DNA from: Bacteroidota bacterium
Lineage (GTDB): Bacteria > Bacteroidota > JABWAT01
Assembly (NCBI GenBank): GCA_013360915.1
Contig: JABWAT010000007.1
Location: 62,001 to 126,000, forward strand
Direction of reading: 5' to 3'
DNA: 64,000 bases
Below the pieces are notes generated by a model. The model ran no database searches and was not told where the DNA came from. It worked only from the letters and a program-made list of their open reading frames with translations. The translations under genes were made by a program, and so were the position numbers. Numbering within the stretch: position 1 is the stretch's first letter; the number at the start of each line of letters is the position of its first letter. Shown piece by piece: positions 46,954 through 55,256 of this stretch.

Positions 46954-48457
46954 CTTCGGGACCATCGGCTTCATCGGTGACCGGAGCCTCCTGCCGCAGG
47001 ATGAAGCTGAAAGTGGTTCCTTTGCCCACCACCGATTCCACCCGGATGTGACTGTGGTGTGCTTCCAGAATGTGCTTCACAATGGCCAGTCCCAATCCGG
47101 TTCCTCCCAGATCCTTGGACCTGTGTTTATCCACCCGGTAAAACCGCTCGAAAATCCGTGACAGATGCTCAGGTGAGATCCCCGGCCCGGTGTCGCTGAT
47201 GGAAACGCGTATTTCCCCGCTCTGATACGGATCCGTCCGGATGGTGACCGATCCGGTGTCGGTGTATTTAATGGCATTATCAACCAGATTGGTGAACACC
47301 TGAAACAACCGGCTTCGGTCGGCCCAGATCTCGGTCGGGCCGGGAGTGAATTCGGTTTTCAGAATCAGTTCCTTGTCATCGGCCCGCGGTTTCAGGTCCT
47401 CGACCACCTCCTCTATAAGGCCGCGAAGATCCATCAGAGCCAGGTTCATTTTCAGTTCACCGGTTTCGATGCGGGAAATTTCAATCAGGTCACTTACCAG
47501 GTTATTCAGGTGCAGACTGTTTTTGTGAATTTTCAGCAGGAAAGTCCGGTTCACTTCCTCGTCTTCCATCGCTCCGTCGAGCAGGGTTTCCACAAATCCC
47601 TGAATGGTGAAAATGGGCGTTTTCAGCTCATGGGATACATTGGCCAGAAATTCGGACCGGACTCGTTCCAGTTTCTTCAGTTGCCTGATGTCATCGACCA
47701 GTTTTTCGGCCATCATGTTGATGGATTTTCCAAGAAAGCCCAGTTCATCCGAGCTGGTCACCGCAATCCGTTCCTGCAGATCGCCGCGGGTGATTTTTCT
47801 GGCCACGTTCACCATTTCAAGCACAGGTTCTGCAAACCGGTCGGCCAGATATTTGTAAATGATGATGCCGCCGATCAGGAGAAGCACCGACACAATCACA
47901 ATGCCGGTGATGTAGGTGAGGTAGTAATCGTTCAGCGTGTTCAGCGCATAACTGACCCTGATGAATTTCACCCTACCGATTCCATTGAGCGGAATGGATT
48001 CACCGAGCATCCGGGCCACATAGAACTGTGAAATATCCACCGAGGTCGATTTCCGGATGTCCTCTCCGTAGGGTTCAGACATGGATTGAATGATTTCGGG
48101 CCGATGCAGGTGGTTTTCGAGGTGCAGAAGTCCGGGGGTGGGGAAACTGGAATCATAAATCACGGTTCCCACCGAATCAATCAGCGACAGTCTGATTCCA
48201 AATTCGGCTGAAAATCGTGTCAGAACGGTGTTTTCGGTTTCAGCGGGTGTTTGTGCGTCCTGTTCACGAAGCAGAAAGGCCCGCCAGAAGTTGGCATTGT
48301 AAACCAGTGATTCGCGCACAGACCGGTACGTGTTTTCCCGCACGGCCCAGATGGAAACGATGGCAAAAACGATGACCGTCAGGGCAAAGGTGATGTAGAA
48401 TAGAATGGCCAGTTTGGCAGGTAACCGCTGGAACCACTTGATGGAAAAAACCGGCAT
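46943..48457 (-). CDS. PhoR-like sensor histidine kinase
   Basis: A 504-residue membrane kinase. A helix near residues 14-36, an extracytoplasmic sensor domain (about 37-175) and a second helix (about 178-200) lead to a HAMP domain. The HisKA domain carries H276 in SHELKTPIFT. The HATPase_c domain has the N box (NLVDNAIKYT), DTGPGI and GGTGLGLAIVKH. It phosphorylates the OmpR-type regulator encoded 9 bases upstream. The PhoR-like layout suggests phosphate or envelope sensing, but the signal is not shown. It lies in one run with recJ-ruvC-ruvA. Confidence 0.93.
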   Translation of the reverse strand: MPVFSIKWFQRLPAKLAILFYITFALTVIVFAIVSIWAVRENTYRSVRESLVYNANFWRAFLLREQDAQTPAETENTVLTRFSAEFGIRLSLIDSVGTVIYDSSFPTPGLLHLENHLHRPEIIQSMSEPYGEDIRKSTSVDISQFYVARMLGESIPLNGIGRVKFIRVSYALNTLNDYYLTYITGIVIVSVLLLIGGIIIYKYLADRFAEPVLEMVNVARKITRGDLQERIAVTSSDELGFLGKSINMMAEKLVDDIRQLKKLERVRSEFLANVSHELKTPIFTIQGFVETLLDGAMEDEEVNRTFLLKIHKNSLHLNNLVSDLIEISRIETGELKMNLALMDLRGLIEEVVEDLKPRADDKELILKTEFTPGPTEIWADRSRLFQVFTNLVDNAIKYTDTGSVTIRTDPYQSGEIRVSISDTGPGISPEHLSRIFERFYRVDKHRSKDLGGTGLGLAIVKHILEAHHSHIRVESVVGKGTTFSFILRQEAPVTDEADGPEVSV

Positions 48458-48466
48458 GGAAACAGA

Positions 48467-49156
48467 TCAGGCGTTGATTTTATATCCGACACCGCGTGCC
48501 GTGACAATAACATCCTGGTACAGTTTGTCGCGCAGTTTGCGAACGTGAACATCCACCGTCCGGTCCCCGACCACCACATCCTGTCCCCAGACCGAGTTTA
48601 AAATCTGTTCGCGCGAAAAAATGCGGTTCTTGTTACGGGCCAGAAAGTACAGTAGTTCAAATTCCTTGCGGGGAAGCTGATCGGTTTTTCCCTTGTACGT
48701 CACCGTGTAGGTGGCCGGGTCAATTTCGATTTTGCCCAGCCGGATGATATCCTGTGGGGTGCTGTTCACTGCCGGAATGCTGCGGCGTAGCAGGGCTTTG
48801 ATGTGGCTGATGAGCACACGCGGTGAAATGGGTTTTTTCAGATAACTGTCGCTGCCGAGTTCCAGCGCCAGAACTTCATCAATTTCGGAATCCTTGGCCG
48901 TCAGGAACAGGATCGGAACATCGTTCCATTTCTCATTGGCCCGAATAATTTTACAGGTCTCGAGACCATCCATCACCGGCATCATCAGATCAAGCACCAC
49001 TGCATCGACCTTTTCAGATTCCAGCATGACCAGTCCTTCTTTCCCGTTTCGGGCGGAAATGGTATGAAACCCCTCTTTTTTAAGATTATAGACAAGCAGA
49101 TCGCGGATATCCTGCTCGTCATCCACGACCAAAATGGTTTTTTCTGCTGATTTCAT
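48467..49156 (-). CDS. OmpR/PhoB-family response regulator
   Basis: A 229-residue regulator with a receiver domain (D12-D13, phospho-acceptor D56, T86, K108) and a C-terminal winged helix (PRKEFELLYFLARNKNRIFSREQILNSVWGQD, DRTVDVHVRKLRDKL). It overlaps ruvA by 4 bases upstream and lies 9 bases before the sensor kinase. PhoB-like assignment is by domain order and kinase partner. The position behind ruvA raises the possibility that phosphate or stress signalling is cotranscribed with recombination repair. Confidence 0.95.
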   Translation of the reverse strand: MKSAEKTILVVDDEQDIRDLLVYNLKKEGFHTISARNGKEGLVMLESEKVDAVVLDLMMPVMDGLETCKIIRANEKWNDVPILFLTAKDSEIDEVLALELGSDSYLKKPISPRVLISHIKALLRRSIPAVNSTPQDIIRLGKIEIDPATYTVTYKGKTDQLPRKEFELLYFLARNKNRIFSREQILNSVWGQDVVVGDRTVDVHVRKLRDKLYQDVIVTARGVGYKINA

Positions 49157-49752
49157 CGGACAGTCTGCCTCAGTGCTAATCGGACCAGTTCATCGGTTTT
49201 CAGGTCGGAGTTTCCGGCTTTGACCACGTCTGCAACGGTTTTCCCGGCAACTGACCGTGAAAATCCCAATGCAACAAGTGCAGCAACCGCATCTTCCTGA
49301 TGCTGATTGCCTCCGGCAGCGATCCAATCGGACTGACTGACGGGGGAAAGTTTAGAAACTTTATCCTTTAATTCAACTATCAGGCGTTCGGCCATTTTCT
49401 GACCAACGCCCGGAATGGTCTTCAGCAGGCGGATATTGGCATGGGCAATGTGCTGAATAAAGTCATCGACTTTAATGGCACTGAGGATGGATAAGGCAAT
49501 TTTGGGACCGACCCCGTTTACCGAGATCAGGTGAAGAAACAAATCGAGTTCCTGCTGGTCGGCAAATCCGTACAGGAAATGACCATCCTCGCGGATGGCA
49601 TAATGGGTGTTAAGCCGGACCGGTTCACCGGCAGCCGGCAGCCGGTCAAAGGTCTGAAGCGAAATGGAAATCCGGTAACCCAGACCGCCGGTATCGATCA
49701 GTACATCGGTGGGCGATTTGGCAACCAGTGTGCCTTTGATAAATGCAATCAT
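49153..49752 (-). CDS. ruvA: Holliday junction DNA helicase subunit RuvA
   Basis: A 199-residue subunit that recognises four-way junctions and loads RuvB. Domain I is an OB fold (MIAFIKGTLVAKSPTDVLID, GYRISIS). Domain II contains two helix-hairpin-helix motifs (ISVNGVGPKIALSILS; KTIPGVGQKMAERLIVELKDK). Domain III (from about 150, EDAVAALVALGFSRSVA) contacts RuvB. It overlaps ruvC by 4 bases and the PhoB-like gene by 4 bases. ruvB is not in the window. Confidence 0.97.
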   Translation of the reverse strand: MIAFIKGTLVAKSPTDVLIDTGGLGYRISISLQTFDRLPAAGEPVRLNTHYAIREDGHFLYGFADQQELDLFLHLISVNGVGPKIALSILSAIKVDDFIQHIAHANIRLLKTIPGVGQKMAERLIVELKDKVSKLSPVSQSDWIAAGGNQHQEDAVAALVALGFSRSVAGKTVADVVKAGNSDLKTDELVRLALRQTVR

Positions 49753-50327
49753 GAGACAACCCGTCCGGGATTCTGTTCAAGGAATTTTCCCCAGGCCGAC
49801 CGTTTTCCTCTCGATTGTGATTGGGTCAGCGCCTTTACCGGGGAGGAACCGGGGCCGGTCCGGAATCCGGTGGATAGCGCAATGGCCAGGGCATCGGTCA
49901 CGTCGTAGGGCTCGGGCGCTTCGGGCAGATTCAGCAGACGGGTGACCATGGCAGACACCTGCGGTTTTCCGGCATTTCCATTGCCGGTGATCTGCCGTTT
50001 AATCTCGCGCGGGGAGAGTTCAACAATCTGCAAACCAGCCTGGGCTGCCGACAGAAGAATCACGCCCCTGGCATGTCCCAGTTTCATGGTGGAGGCCACG
50101 TTTTTATTGATAAAGGCGGTTTCAATTCCAAGATGGCTGGGTTGGTAGGCCTCGATCAGGGTGTTCAGCTTCGAGAAAAGTGTGACCAGCCGGTCATGAA
50201 TGGGAAGCCGTGCATCCAGACGGATAAGTCCGGCCGCCAGTTGGGTCTGCACCTGACGTTCGAACCGGATGATTCCATATCCGGTTTGCCGGGTTCCCGG
50301 ATCGATGCCAATGATTATCAGACTCAT
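49749..50327 (-). CDS. ruvC: Crossover junction endodeoxyribonuclease RuvC
   Basis: A 192-residue resolvase of the RNase H fold that cuts Holliday junctions. Acidic metal ligands are D9 (IGIDPGTRQTGYG), the Glu of LGIETAFI near 69, and the Asp pair of PYDVTDALAIALS. It works with RuvAB. The C-terminal ~35 residues are Ser/Arg-rich and longer than the core needs. It lies 21 bases after recJ and overlaps ruvA, so recJ-ruvC-ruvA form a repair operon. Confidence 0.96.
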   Translation of the reverse strand: MSLIIIGIDPGTRQTGYGIIRFERQVQTQLAAGLIRLDARLPIHDRLVTLFSKLNTLIEAYQPSHLGIETAFINKNVASTMKLGHARGVILLSAAQAGLQIVELSPREIKRQITGNGNAGKPQVSAMVTRLLNLPEAPEPYDVTDALAIALSTGFRTGPGSSPVKALTQSQSRGKRSAWGKFLEQNPGRVVS

Positions 50328-50347
50328 ACGATCCGGATTTCCATGAA

Positions 50348-52084
50348 TTATCGGATGTCTTTCAATTGAAGCTGGAGTTGGGAATTGCCATTCCAGACAT
50401 TTTCGTTGATGGAATACACCATTTCCAGCGACCGGGCGTTTGGCAACACCAGCGGGTAATAGCTTTCCATGTTATAACCGATCACTTCAAAGGTCGGTGA
50501 GTTTTTTTGCCGCACTTTAAACTTCAGATGACCTTTTCCCACAATGCTCGGGTAACCCACGACTTCCAGTTCCTGACTGTGGAAAACCGGACGCATGTTG
50601 TCGGGACCATGCGGCTGAAACTGTTTCAGTACCCGCCAGTAACGGTCATTGATCTCGGTCAGATTTAAGGGGGTATCAATCTGGATTTCCTGCACCAGTA
50701 GGGTCGGATCCATGGACCGGCTCACCACTTCATCAAACCGTTTCTGGAAGGCAGGGATGTTTTCGAGCGCAACCGATAGTCCGGCTGCATATTTATGTCC
50801 GCCAAACTGAACAATCAGGTCTTCGCAGGCTTTCAGTGCTTCGTACACATCAAACCCGTTGATGCTTCTGGCCGATCCCTTGGCCACACCCTCTATGGTG
50901 GTCATCAGAACGGTCGGCCGGTAATATTTTTCCACCAGCCGGCTGGCCACAATGCCAATCACACCGGGGTGCCACGCCTCATTGTGAAGCGCGATTGAGA
51001 GGCCCGAATTTCCCTTCAGATACCGTTCGGCCACCAGAGAGGCATCAATAAAAGTGCCTTCATCGATCTGTTTCCGGTTGGTGTTTTCAGTTTCGAGGAT
51101 CGACGCAAAATCAAGTGCTTCCGGGACCGATCGGGAAATCATCATCTGAACAGCCCGCTTGGCATCTCCCAACCGTCCGACTGCATTGATCCGCGGACCA
51201 ATGGAAAAGACGATCTGAGAGGAATTAACGCTGTCGAGATGCAGGCCGGTTCGTTTTTCGATGGCAATCCAGCATGGACGGGGATTTTCCTGAATAATGG
51301 TCAGCCCCATCCGGGTCAGAATCCGGTTCTCGCCGATCAGGGGGACGATGTCAGCGGCGACCGCCACTCCGACGAAATCGAGAAACGATTCAGAAATGGA
51401 CGGATCAATACCCATCTGACGGGTCAGTCCCTGAGTCAGCTTGAAGCCGACCCCGCAGCCGCAGAGTTCTTTGAACGGATAGGAACAATCCGGCCGTTTC
51501 GGATTCAGGATGGCCAATGCCTCGGGAAGGTGTTCGCCGACCGTGTGATGATCACAAATGATCAGATCAATGCCCCGTTCGCGGCAGTACAGCGCCTGTT
51601 TAACCGCTGTGATTCCGCAATCGACCGAAATGATGACTTTAACGCCTTCAGAATGGGCATGGTCGATTCCGGAAAGTGCAATGCCATAACCTTCCCGGAT
51701 CCGGTCATTGATGTAGTAGGAAACATCGGCTCCGATCTCGCGCAGAAACGAAAAAAGCAGAGCCGTTCCGGTGGTTCCATCGACATCGTAATCGCCATAC
51801 ACCATGATTTTCTCATGCTGACGGATGGCTGATTCCAGGCGGTTCACCGCCCGGTCCATGTCTTTCATCAGGAAGGGATCGTGGAGCTTTTCTCTCGACG
51901 GTCTGAAAAAATCACGTGCGGCATCATAAGAACTGATTCCCCTGTTCATCAGAATCCTTGCAAGGGATTCCGGAAAAGGGCCACTCTCGGTCCGTAATTC
52001 CTCCGAGAGTCTTTTCAGTTGTTGGTCGTCGATGTGATTAAGAAAGGTCCATTTATATTTTGTCTGCGTCTTGGGTTCACTCAT
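50348..52084 (-). CDS. recJ: Single-stranded-DNA exonuclease RecJ
   Basis: About 578 residues from the ATG at 52084 (MSEPKTQTKY). An in-frame start 57 bases upstream would add an implausible leader overlapping an inverted repeat. It is a 5'-3' ssDNA exonuclease with the DHH phosphoesterase motifs (VYGDYDVDGTTGTALL, ISVDCGITA, LIICDHHTVGEHLP), the DHHA1 motif (VQFGGHKYAAGLSV) and a C-terminal OB region. It resects DNA in recombination and mismatch repair. It leads the run into ruvC. Confidence 0.95.
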   Translation of the reverse strand: MSEPKTQTKYKWTFLNHIDDQQLKRLSEELRTESGPFPESLARILMNRGISSYDAARDFFRPSREKLHDPFLMKDMDRAVNRLESAIRQHEKIMVYGDYDVDGTTGTALLFSFLREIGADVSYYINDRIREGYGIALSGIDHAHSEGVKVIISVDCGITAVKQALYCRERGIDLIICDHHTVGEHLPEALAILNPKRPDCSYPFKELCGCGVGFKLTQGLTRQMGIDPSISESFLDFVGVAVAADIVPLIGENRILTRMGLTIIQENPRPCWIAIEKRTGLHLDSVNSSQIVFSIGPRINAVGRLGDAKRAVQMMISRSVPEALDFASILETENTNRKQIDEGTFIDASLVAERYLKGNSGLSIALHNEAWHPGVIGIVASRLVEKYYRPTVLMTTIEGVAKGSARSINGFDVYEALKACEDLIVQFGGHKYAAGLSVALENIPAFQKRFDEVVSRSMDPTLLVQEIQIDTPLNLTEINDRYWRVLKQFQPHGPDNMRPVFHSQELEVVGYPSIVGKGHLKFKVRQKNSPTFEVIGYNMESYYPLVLPNARSLEMVYSINENVWNGNSQLQLQLKDIR

Positions 52085-52092
52085 AATTGCTT

Positions 52093-52111
52093 GGAAAATA
52101 CGCAATTTTCC
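52093..52111. promoter_or_regulatory. Inverted repeat just upstream of recJ
   Basis: Seven-base perfect arms GGAAAAT (52093-52099) and ATTTTCC (52105-52111) with a 5-base spacer, 9 bases before the recJ start. It could be an operator for the repair operon or a leader hairpin; it does not match the LexA consensus I know. Confidence 0.35.
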
Positions 52112-52251
52112 CAACTGCATCAAAGGAATTCCGGATGTCATCAGGTCAGCCGGGGTCCTGACTGGCCTGAAGGGGCCTCAGGGGTGCACCCGGAATTATT
52201 TTCGGTATTTTTTCTGTTATATTTAAAATCTTAAAAGACAAGAGGATACGC

Positions 52252-54771
52252 ATGAAAAAACTTTTAGTCGCTATGGTGCTGGTCATTCCGGTTACGGTAT
52301 GGGCACAGCCGGCCGGCCGGATGGTTGTGGAACACACCTGGGTCCATGACGGAAACGGCAATCTGATCTGCCAGGAAAACCACCGTCATGAGTCGTTTAT
52401 GAAAATTCAGGCCGATGAAGCGGTAACCAGCCAGTTGCGGTTTGTCGAGGAATCCTTTGGTTCTAAAAGTGGCGGATTGGATATCATCCTGAGAGCTACG
52501 GCACAACTTGATCAGTTCCCTGATGCTAAAACGGCGTTTGTCAATGCAGCCGAAGCACTCGAAGCCATCATCCTGACTCCGGCAGTGGTGGTCATTGACG
52601 TGGATTACGGACCCACCCGGTTTGGTTCGGCCTGGTCCAGTTCTTTGGTAATTGGTTCTACTTCTTCAGCCATTTCATTGGCTACGTCTGGAATCAATGG
52701 CGGTGGATCCGCAGTATCATCCATTCAGTTCGCCGACAGTCTCTATTCCCGGAATCCGGGATTTGCAGACTTGTATTTTTCGATTCCCAATCCCATCGAA
52801 GCGGAAACCGGTACTGTTGAGGAAATTTATGGTACCCGTCCCAATCTGCAGGCGTTGGGTTTTTACAGTCTTCAGACCTCACCGAACATCACTTACGGTC
52901 AGACCCCCAACATCGGCTTTAACAGTGCCTTTACCTTCGACCTGAATCCGAGTGATGGAATCACAGCCGGGAAAACCGACTTTCAGGGCGTGGCCATTCA
53001 CGAAATCGGGCATGCGCTTGGTTTCGTCTCTTCGGTCGGATGGGGCTCCGCTGCATGGATTGCGATTTGGGATATCTTCCGTTTCCGTCCGGGTGCAGTA
53101 AAAAACTATGAAGATTTCAATGCACAACCCCGCGTAACCACCGCTGGTCCCTCCACCGTTGGTGGTGACCATGTGTTCTGGGAAGGTCTGGCCGAATATG
53201 CACTTTCCACCTCGAACGGAAACGGCACCGGTGGCGATGGCCGTCAGGCTTCTCACTGGATGGATGATGACCTGCGCGGAGCCGTACCTGCTTCAGAACG
53301 GAAAATCGGAATCATGGACCCGACTGTTGGTGCTGGCGAGAAGCTGTTTATCTCGGTTGCAGATAAAAGGATGCTCGCTGTGATTGGCTGGGATGTGGAA
53401 TTTGGTTTTGTTGCCAATCCGGTAACCGAAGCAAGTGTCTATTCTGACTATACCACTCCTACCTCTGCGGTCGTCAGCTTTATCACTCCCTCTTCGTTGT
53501 ACAATGGAAAGGAGCTGAGCGACTGGAGCATGATCGTCGAGCGGAATGGTACAAAAATTTATGAAAATGCCTCTGCAGGACCTGCACAATTAACCACCCT
53601 CACCGATGAAGGTCTGATAACCGGTACATCCTATACCTATCGCTTTTACTCACTTCATGAATCGGGTGATACTGGTATCGTCATTTCCAAAGTCCGTGTG
53701 GCAGGGGGCTCTTTGGTCCCGTCAGGAGTTGAAACGCTCAGCAATCTGAACAATTCATCGGCAGTTGCCCTTGAGTTTGCCATTCCGACGAAACATGATG
53801 ATGGAACCCCGCTTCATAACCTGCGGGGATATCAGGTCGTGCGATCACCAGGCGGCATAACGGTTGAAGGAACCCTTTCATCCACCGATACCGGTAAAAC
53901 CATTCAGGTGATCGATATTCCTCCCGGAAAAACGGCACGGAATTACCGGTATGACATCCGGATACTGGGAGAGGGATCCGAAGCCTATGCCAGTGGTGCC
54001 TCACTGGTGGTCCGGCTGGGAAGCACCCTTGCCACTTACAGTGAAAACATGGATGGATCTTCGAAGAAGGTCATTCCGGCTGGAGGATGGGGATATTCGT
54101 CCACAGCTCTGTCCGGAGAATCCAGTCTCGGCATTACCAATCTGAACGGAACGGTGAACAGCTCGGCGTATCTGCCTTACCTTCGCCTCAGCAGCGGAAA
54201 CTCGGTTTCCTTCCAGACAATTTGCCGCATCACCGGCTCGCGTGGCAGCGGAGTGGTAGAATTGTCCGATGATTGGGGGAAAACCTGGAAAACCCAGTTA
54301 ACCCTGACTTCGGATTCCTACACAGAATGGGCATCTGGACAAAACGTGTGGAAAAAACAGACCCTCGATCTCCGTTCCTGGGCCAATGACACCGTTCTGG
54401 TCCGGTTCCGTGCCGATTACAATTCTGCAGATACCGATTTCGGCTGGTTGATTGATGATGTGGAGCTGGGAGTGTTCACCTCGGTGGAAGGTGAGGGACA
54501 ACAACCATCCCGACTCACATTGGATCAGAATTACCCGAATCCGTTTAATCCCGAAACACTCATTCGGTTTACCCTTCCGGTTACAGGACAGGTTCAATTA
54601 ACCGTATCCGACATTCTGGGTCGAACACTGGCCACACTGATCAGCGAAACGATGCCGGCAGGCACTCACAATGCCGGATTCAATGCGGCCTCGCTTCCTT
54701 CGGGTGTGTATTTCTATCAGCTTCGGTTTAACGGTCAGACCCTGACCCGAAAAATGACCGTTGTGAAATAA
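52252..54771 (+). CDS. Secreted metalloprotease-like protein (NF038122 type) with type IX sorting domain
   Basis: An 839-residue exported protein with AGAGGA upstream of ATG. Signal peptide 1-18 (VTVWA-QPAG). The metalloprotease domain (about 80-385) has the zinc motif HEIGH at H250-E251-H254, then ALGF. The usual third ligand of metzincins is not at the classic position, where S260 stands. Two Fn3-like domains (about 390-590) and a jelly-roll 'immune inhibitor A/choice-of-anchor' domain (about 595-745) follow. The FlgD-like C-terminus (NYPNPFNPETLIRFTLP, FYQLRFNGQTLTRKMTVVK) marks it for type IX export. A strong terminator follows. Confidence 0.9.
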   Translation: MKKLLVAMVLVIPVTVWAQPAGRMVVEHTWVHDGNGNLICQENHRHESFMKIQADEAVTSQLRFVEESFGSKSGGLDIILRATAQLDQFPDAKTAFVNAAEALEAIILTPAVVVIDVDYGPTRFGSAWSSSLVIGSTSSAISLATSGINGGGSAVSSIQFADSLYSRNPGFADLYFSIPNPIEAETGTVEEIYGTRPNLQALGFYSLQTSPNITYGQTPNIGFNSAFTFDLNPSDGITAGKTDFQGVAIHEIGHALGFVSSVGWGSAAWIAIWDIFRFRPGAVKNYEDFNAQPRVTTAGPSTVGGDHVFWEGLAEYALSTSNGNGTGGDGRQASHWMDDDLRGAVPASERKIGIMDPTVGAGEKLFISVADKRMLAVIGWDVEFGFVANPVTEASVYSDYTTPTSAVVSFITPSSLYNGKELSDWSMIVERNGTKIYENASAGPAQLTTLTDEGLITGTSYTYRFYSLHESGDTGIVISKVRVAGGSLVPSGVETLSNLNNSSAVALEFAIPTKHDDGTPLHNLRGYQVVRSPGGITVEGTLSSTDTGKTIQVIDIPPGKTARNYRYDIRILGEGSEAYASGASLVVRLGSTLATYSENMDGSSKKVIPAGGWGYSSTALSGESSLGITNLNGTVNSSAYLPYLRLSSGNSVSFQTICRITGSRGSGVVELSDDWGKTWKTQLTLTSDSYTEWASGQNVWKKQTLDLRSWANDTVLVRFRADYNSADTDFGWLIDDVELGVFTSVEGEGQQPSRLTLDQNYPNPFNPETLIRFTLPVTGQVQLTVSDILGRTLATLISETMPAGTHNAGFNAASLPSGVYFYQLRFNGQTLTRKMTVVK

Positions 54772-54791
54772 CGGCTTTAACTTTCTTTGTT

Positions 54792-54827
54792 AAGGGGTTG
54801 TCTGGTAACGGACAGCCCCTTTTTTTT
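54792..54827 (+). terminator. Rho-independent terminator after the metalloprotease gene
   Basis: AAGGGGTTGTC (54792-54802) pairs with GACAGCCCCTT (54811-54821) with one G-T pair and an 8-base loop, followed by a run of T to 54827. It lies about 20 bases past the stop and closes the transcript. Confidence 0.9.
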
Positions 54828-54868
54828 GCGTAGAACTCCACTTGTCAGGTAACCAGATGGCGCTCTTC

Positions 54869-54897
54869 TTGACATTAATACCTAATACTTCTATACT
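54869..54897 (+). promoter_or_regulatory. Near-consensus sigma-70 promoter of padR
   Basis: TTGACA (54869-54874), a 17-base spacer and TATACT (54892-54897) form a strong housekeeping-type promoter 20 bases before the padR ATG. TACCTA (54879-54884) lies in the spacer and TAGGTA (54907-54912) over the ribosome site, so a repressor could block it. Confidence 0.75.
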
Positions 54898-54917
54898 TAC
54901 CACTGCTAGGTAATAAA

Positions 54918-55256
54918 ATGAACCCATCAAAAGATTTAGTTGCTGCTTCTTCAATTCCGCTGGTTCTCTCCATTCTCACAAGGGGAGATTCATACGGTTA
55001 TGAAATCATCCGCACGGTGGAAGAACTATCCGGAGGTCGATGGATGTGGTCAGAGGGAATGTTGTATCCCATTCTGCATAAACTTGAGGAAGCTGGCTGG
55101 ATCAGTTCGTGGTGGCAACCGGTGGCAGGAAAGCGGAAAAGAAAATACTACCGCATCGAACCAGCCGGCCGGCAGGCACTGCTCGATCAGCGGTACCAGT
55201 GGTTGCAGGTTCATGGAATTTTGGAACAGACATGGCCAAAGGAGTCAGGGATATGA
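54918..55256 (+). CDS. PadR-family transcriptional regulator
   Basis: A 112-residue winged-helix regulator. The HTH includes IPLVLSILTRGDSYGYEIIRTVEELSG, the wing contains SEGMLYPILHKLEEAGWISS and RKYYRIEPAGRQAL, the PadR signature. PadR proteins usually repress their own operon and a membrane protein that follows. Here the stop overlaps the next gene by 4 bases (ATGA). Inverted half-sites TACCTA/TAGGTA surround the promoter. The inducer is unknown. Confidence 0.95.
   Translation: MNPSKDLVAASSIPLVLSILTRGDSYGYEIIRTVEELSGGRWMWSEGMLYPILHKLEEAGWISSWWQPVAGKRKRKYYRIEPAGRQALLDQRYQWLQVHGILEQTWPKESGI

Noticed and set aside
55109-55252. Longer N-terminus of the PadR-linked membrane protein
   Set aside because: It overlaps padR in another frame and lacks family resemblance; the coupled ATGA at 55253 fits.
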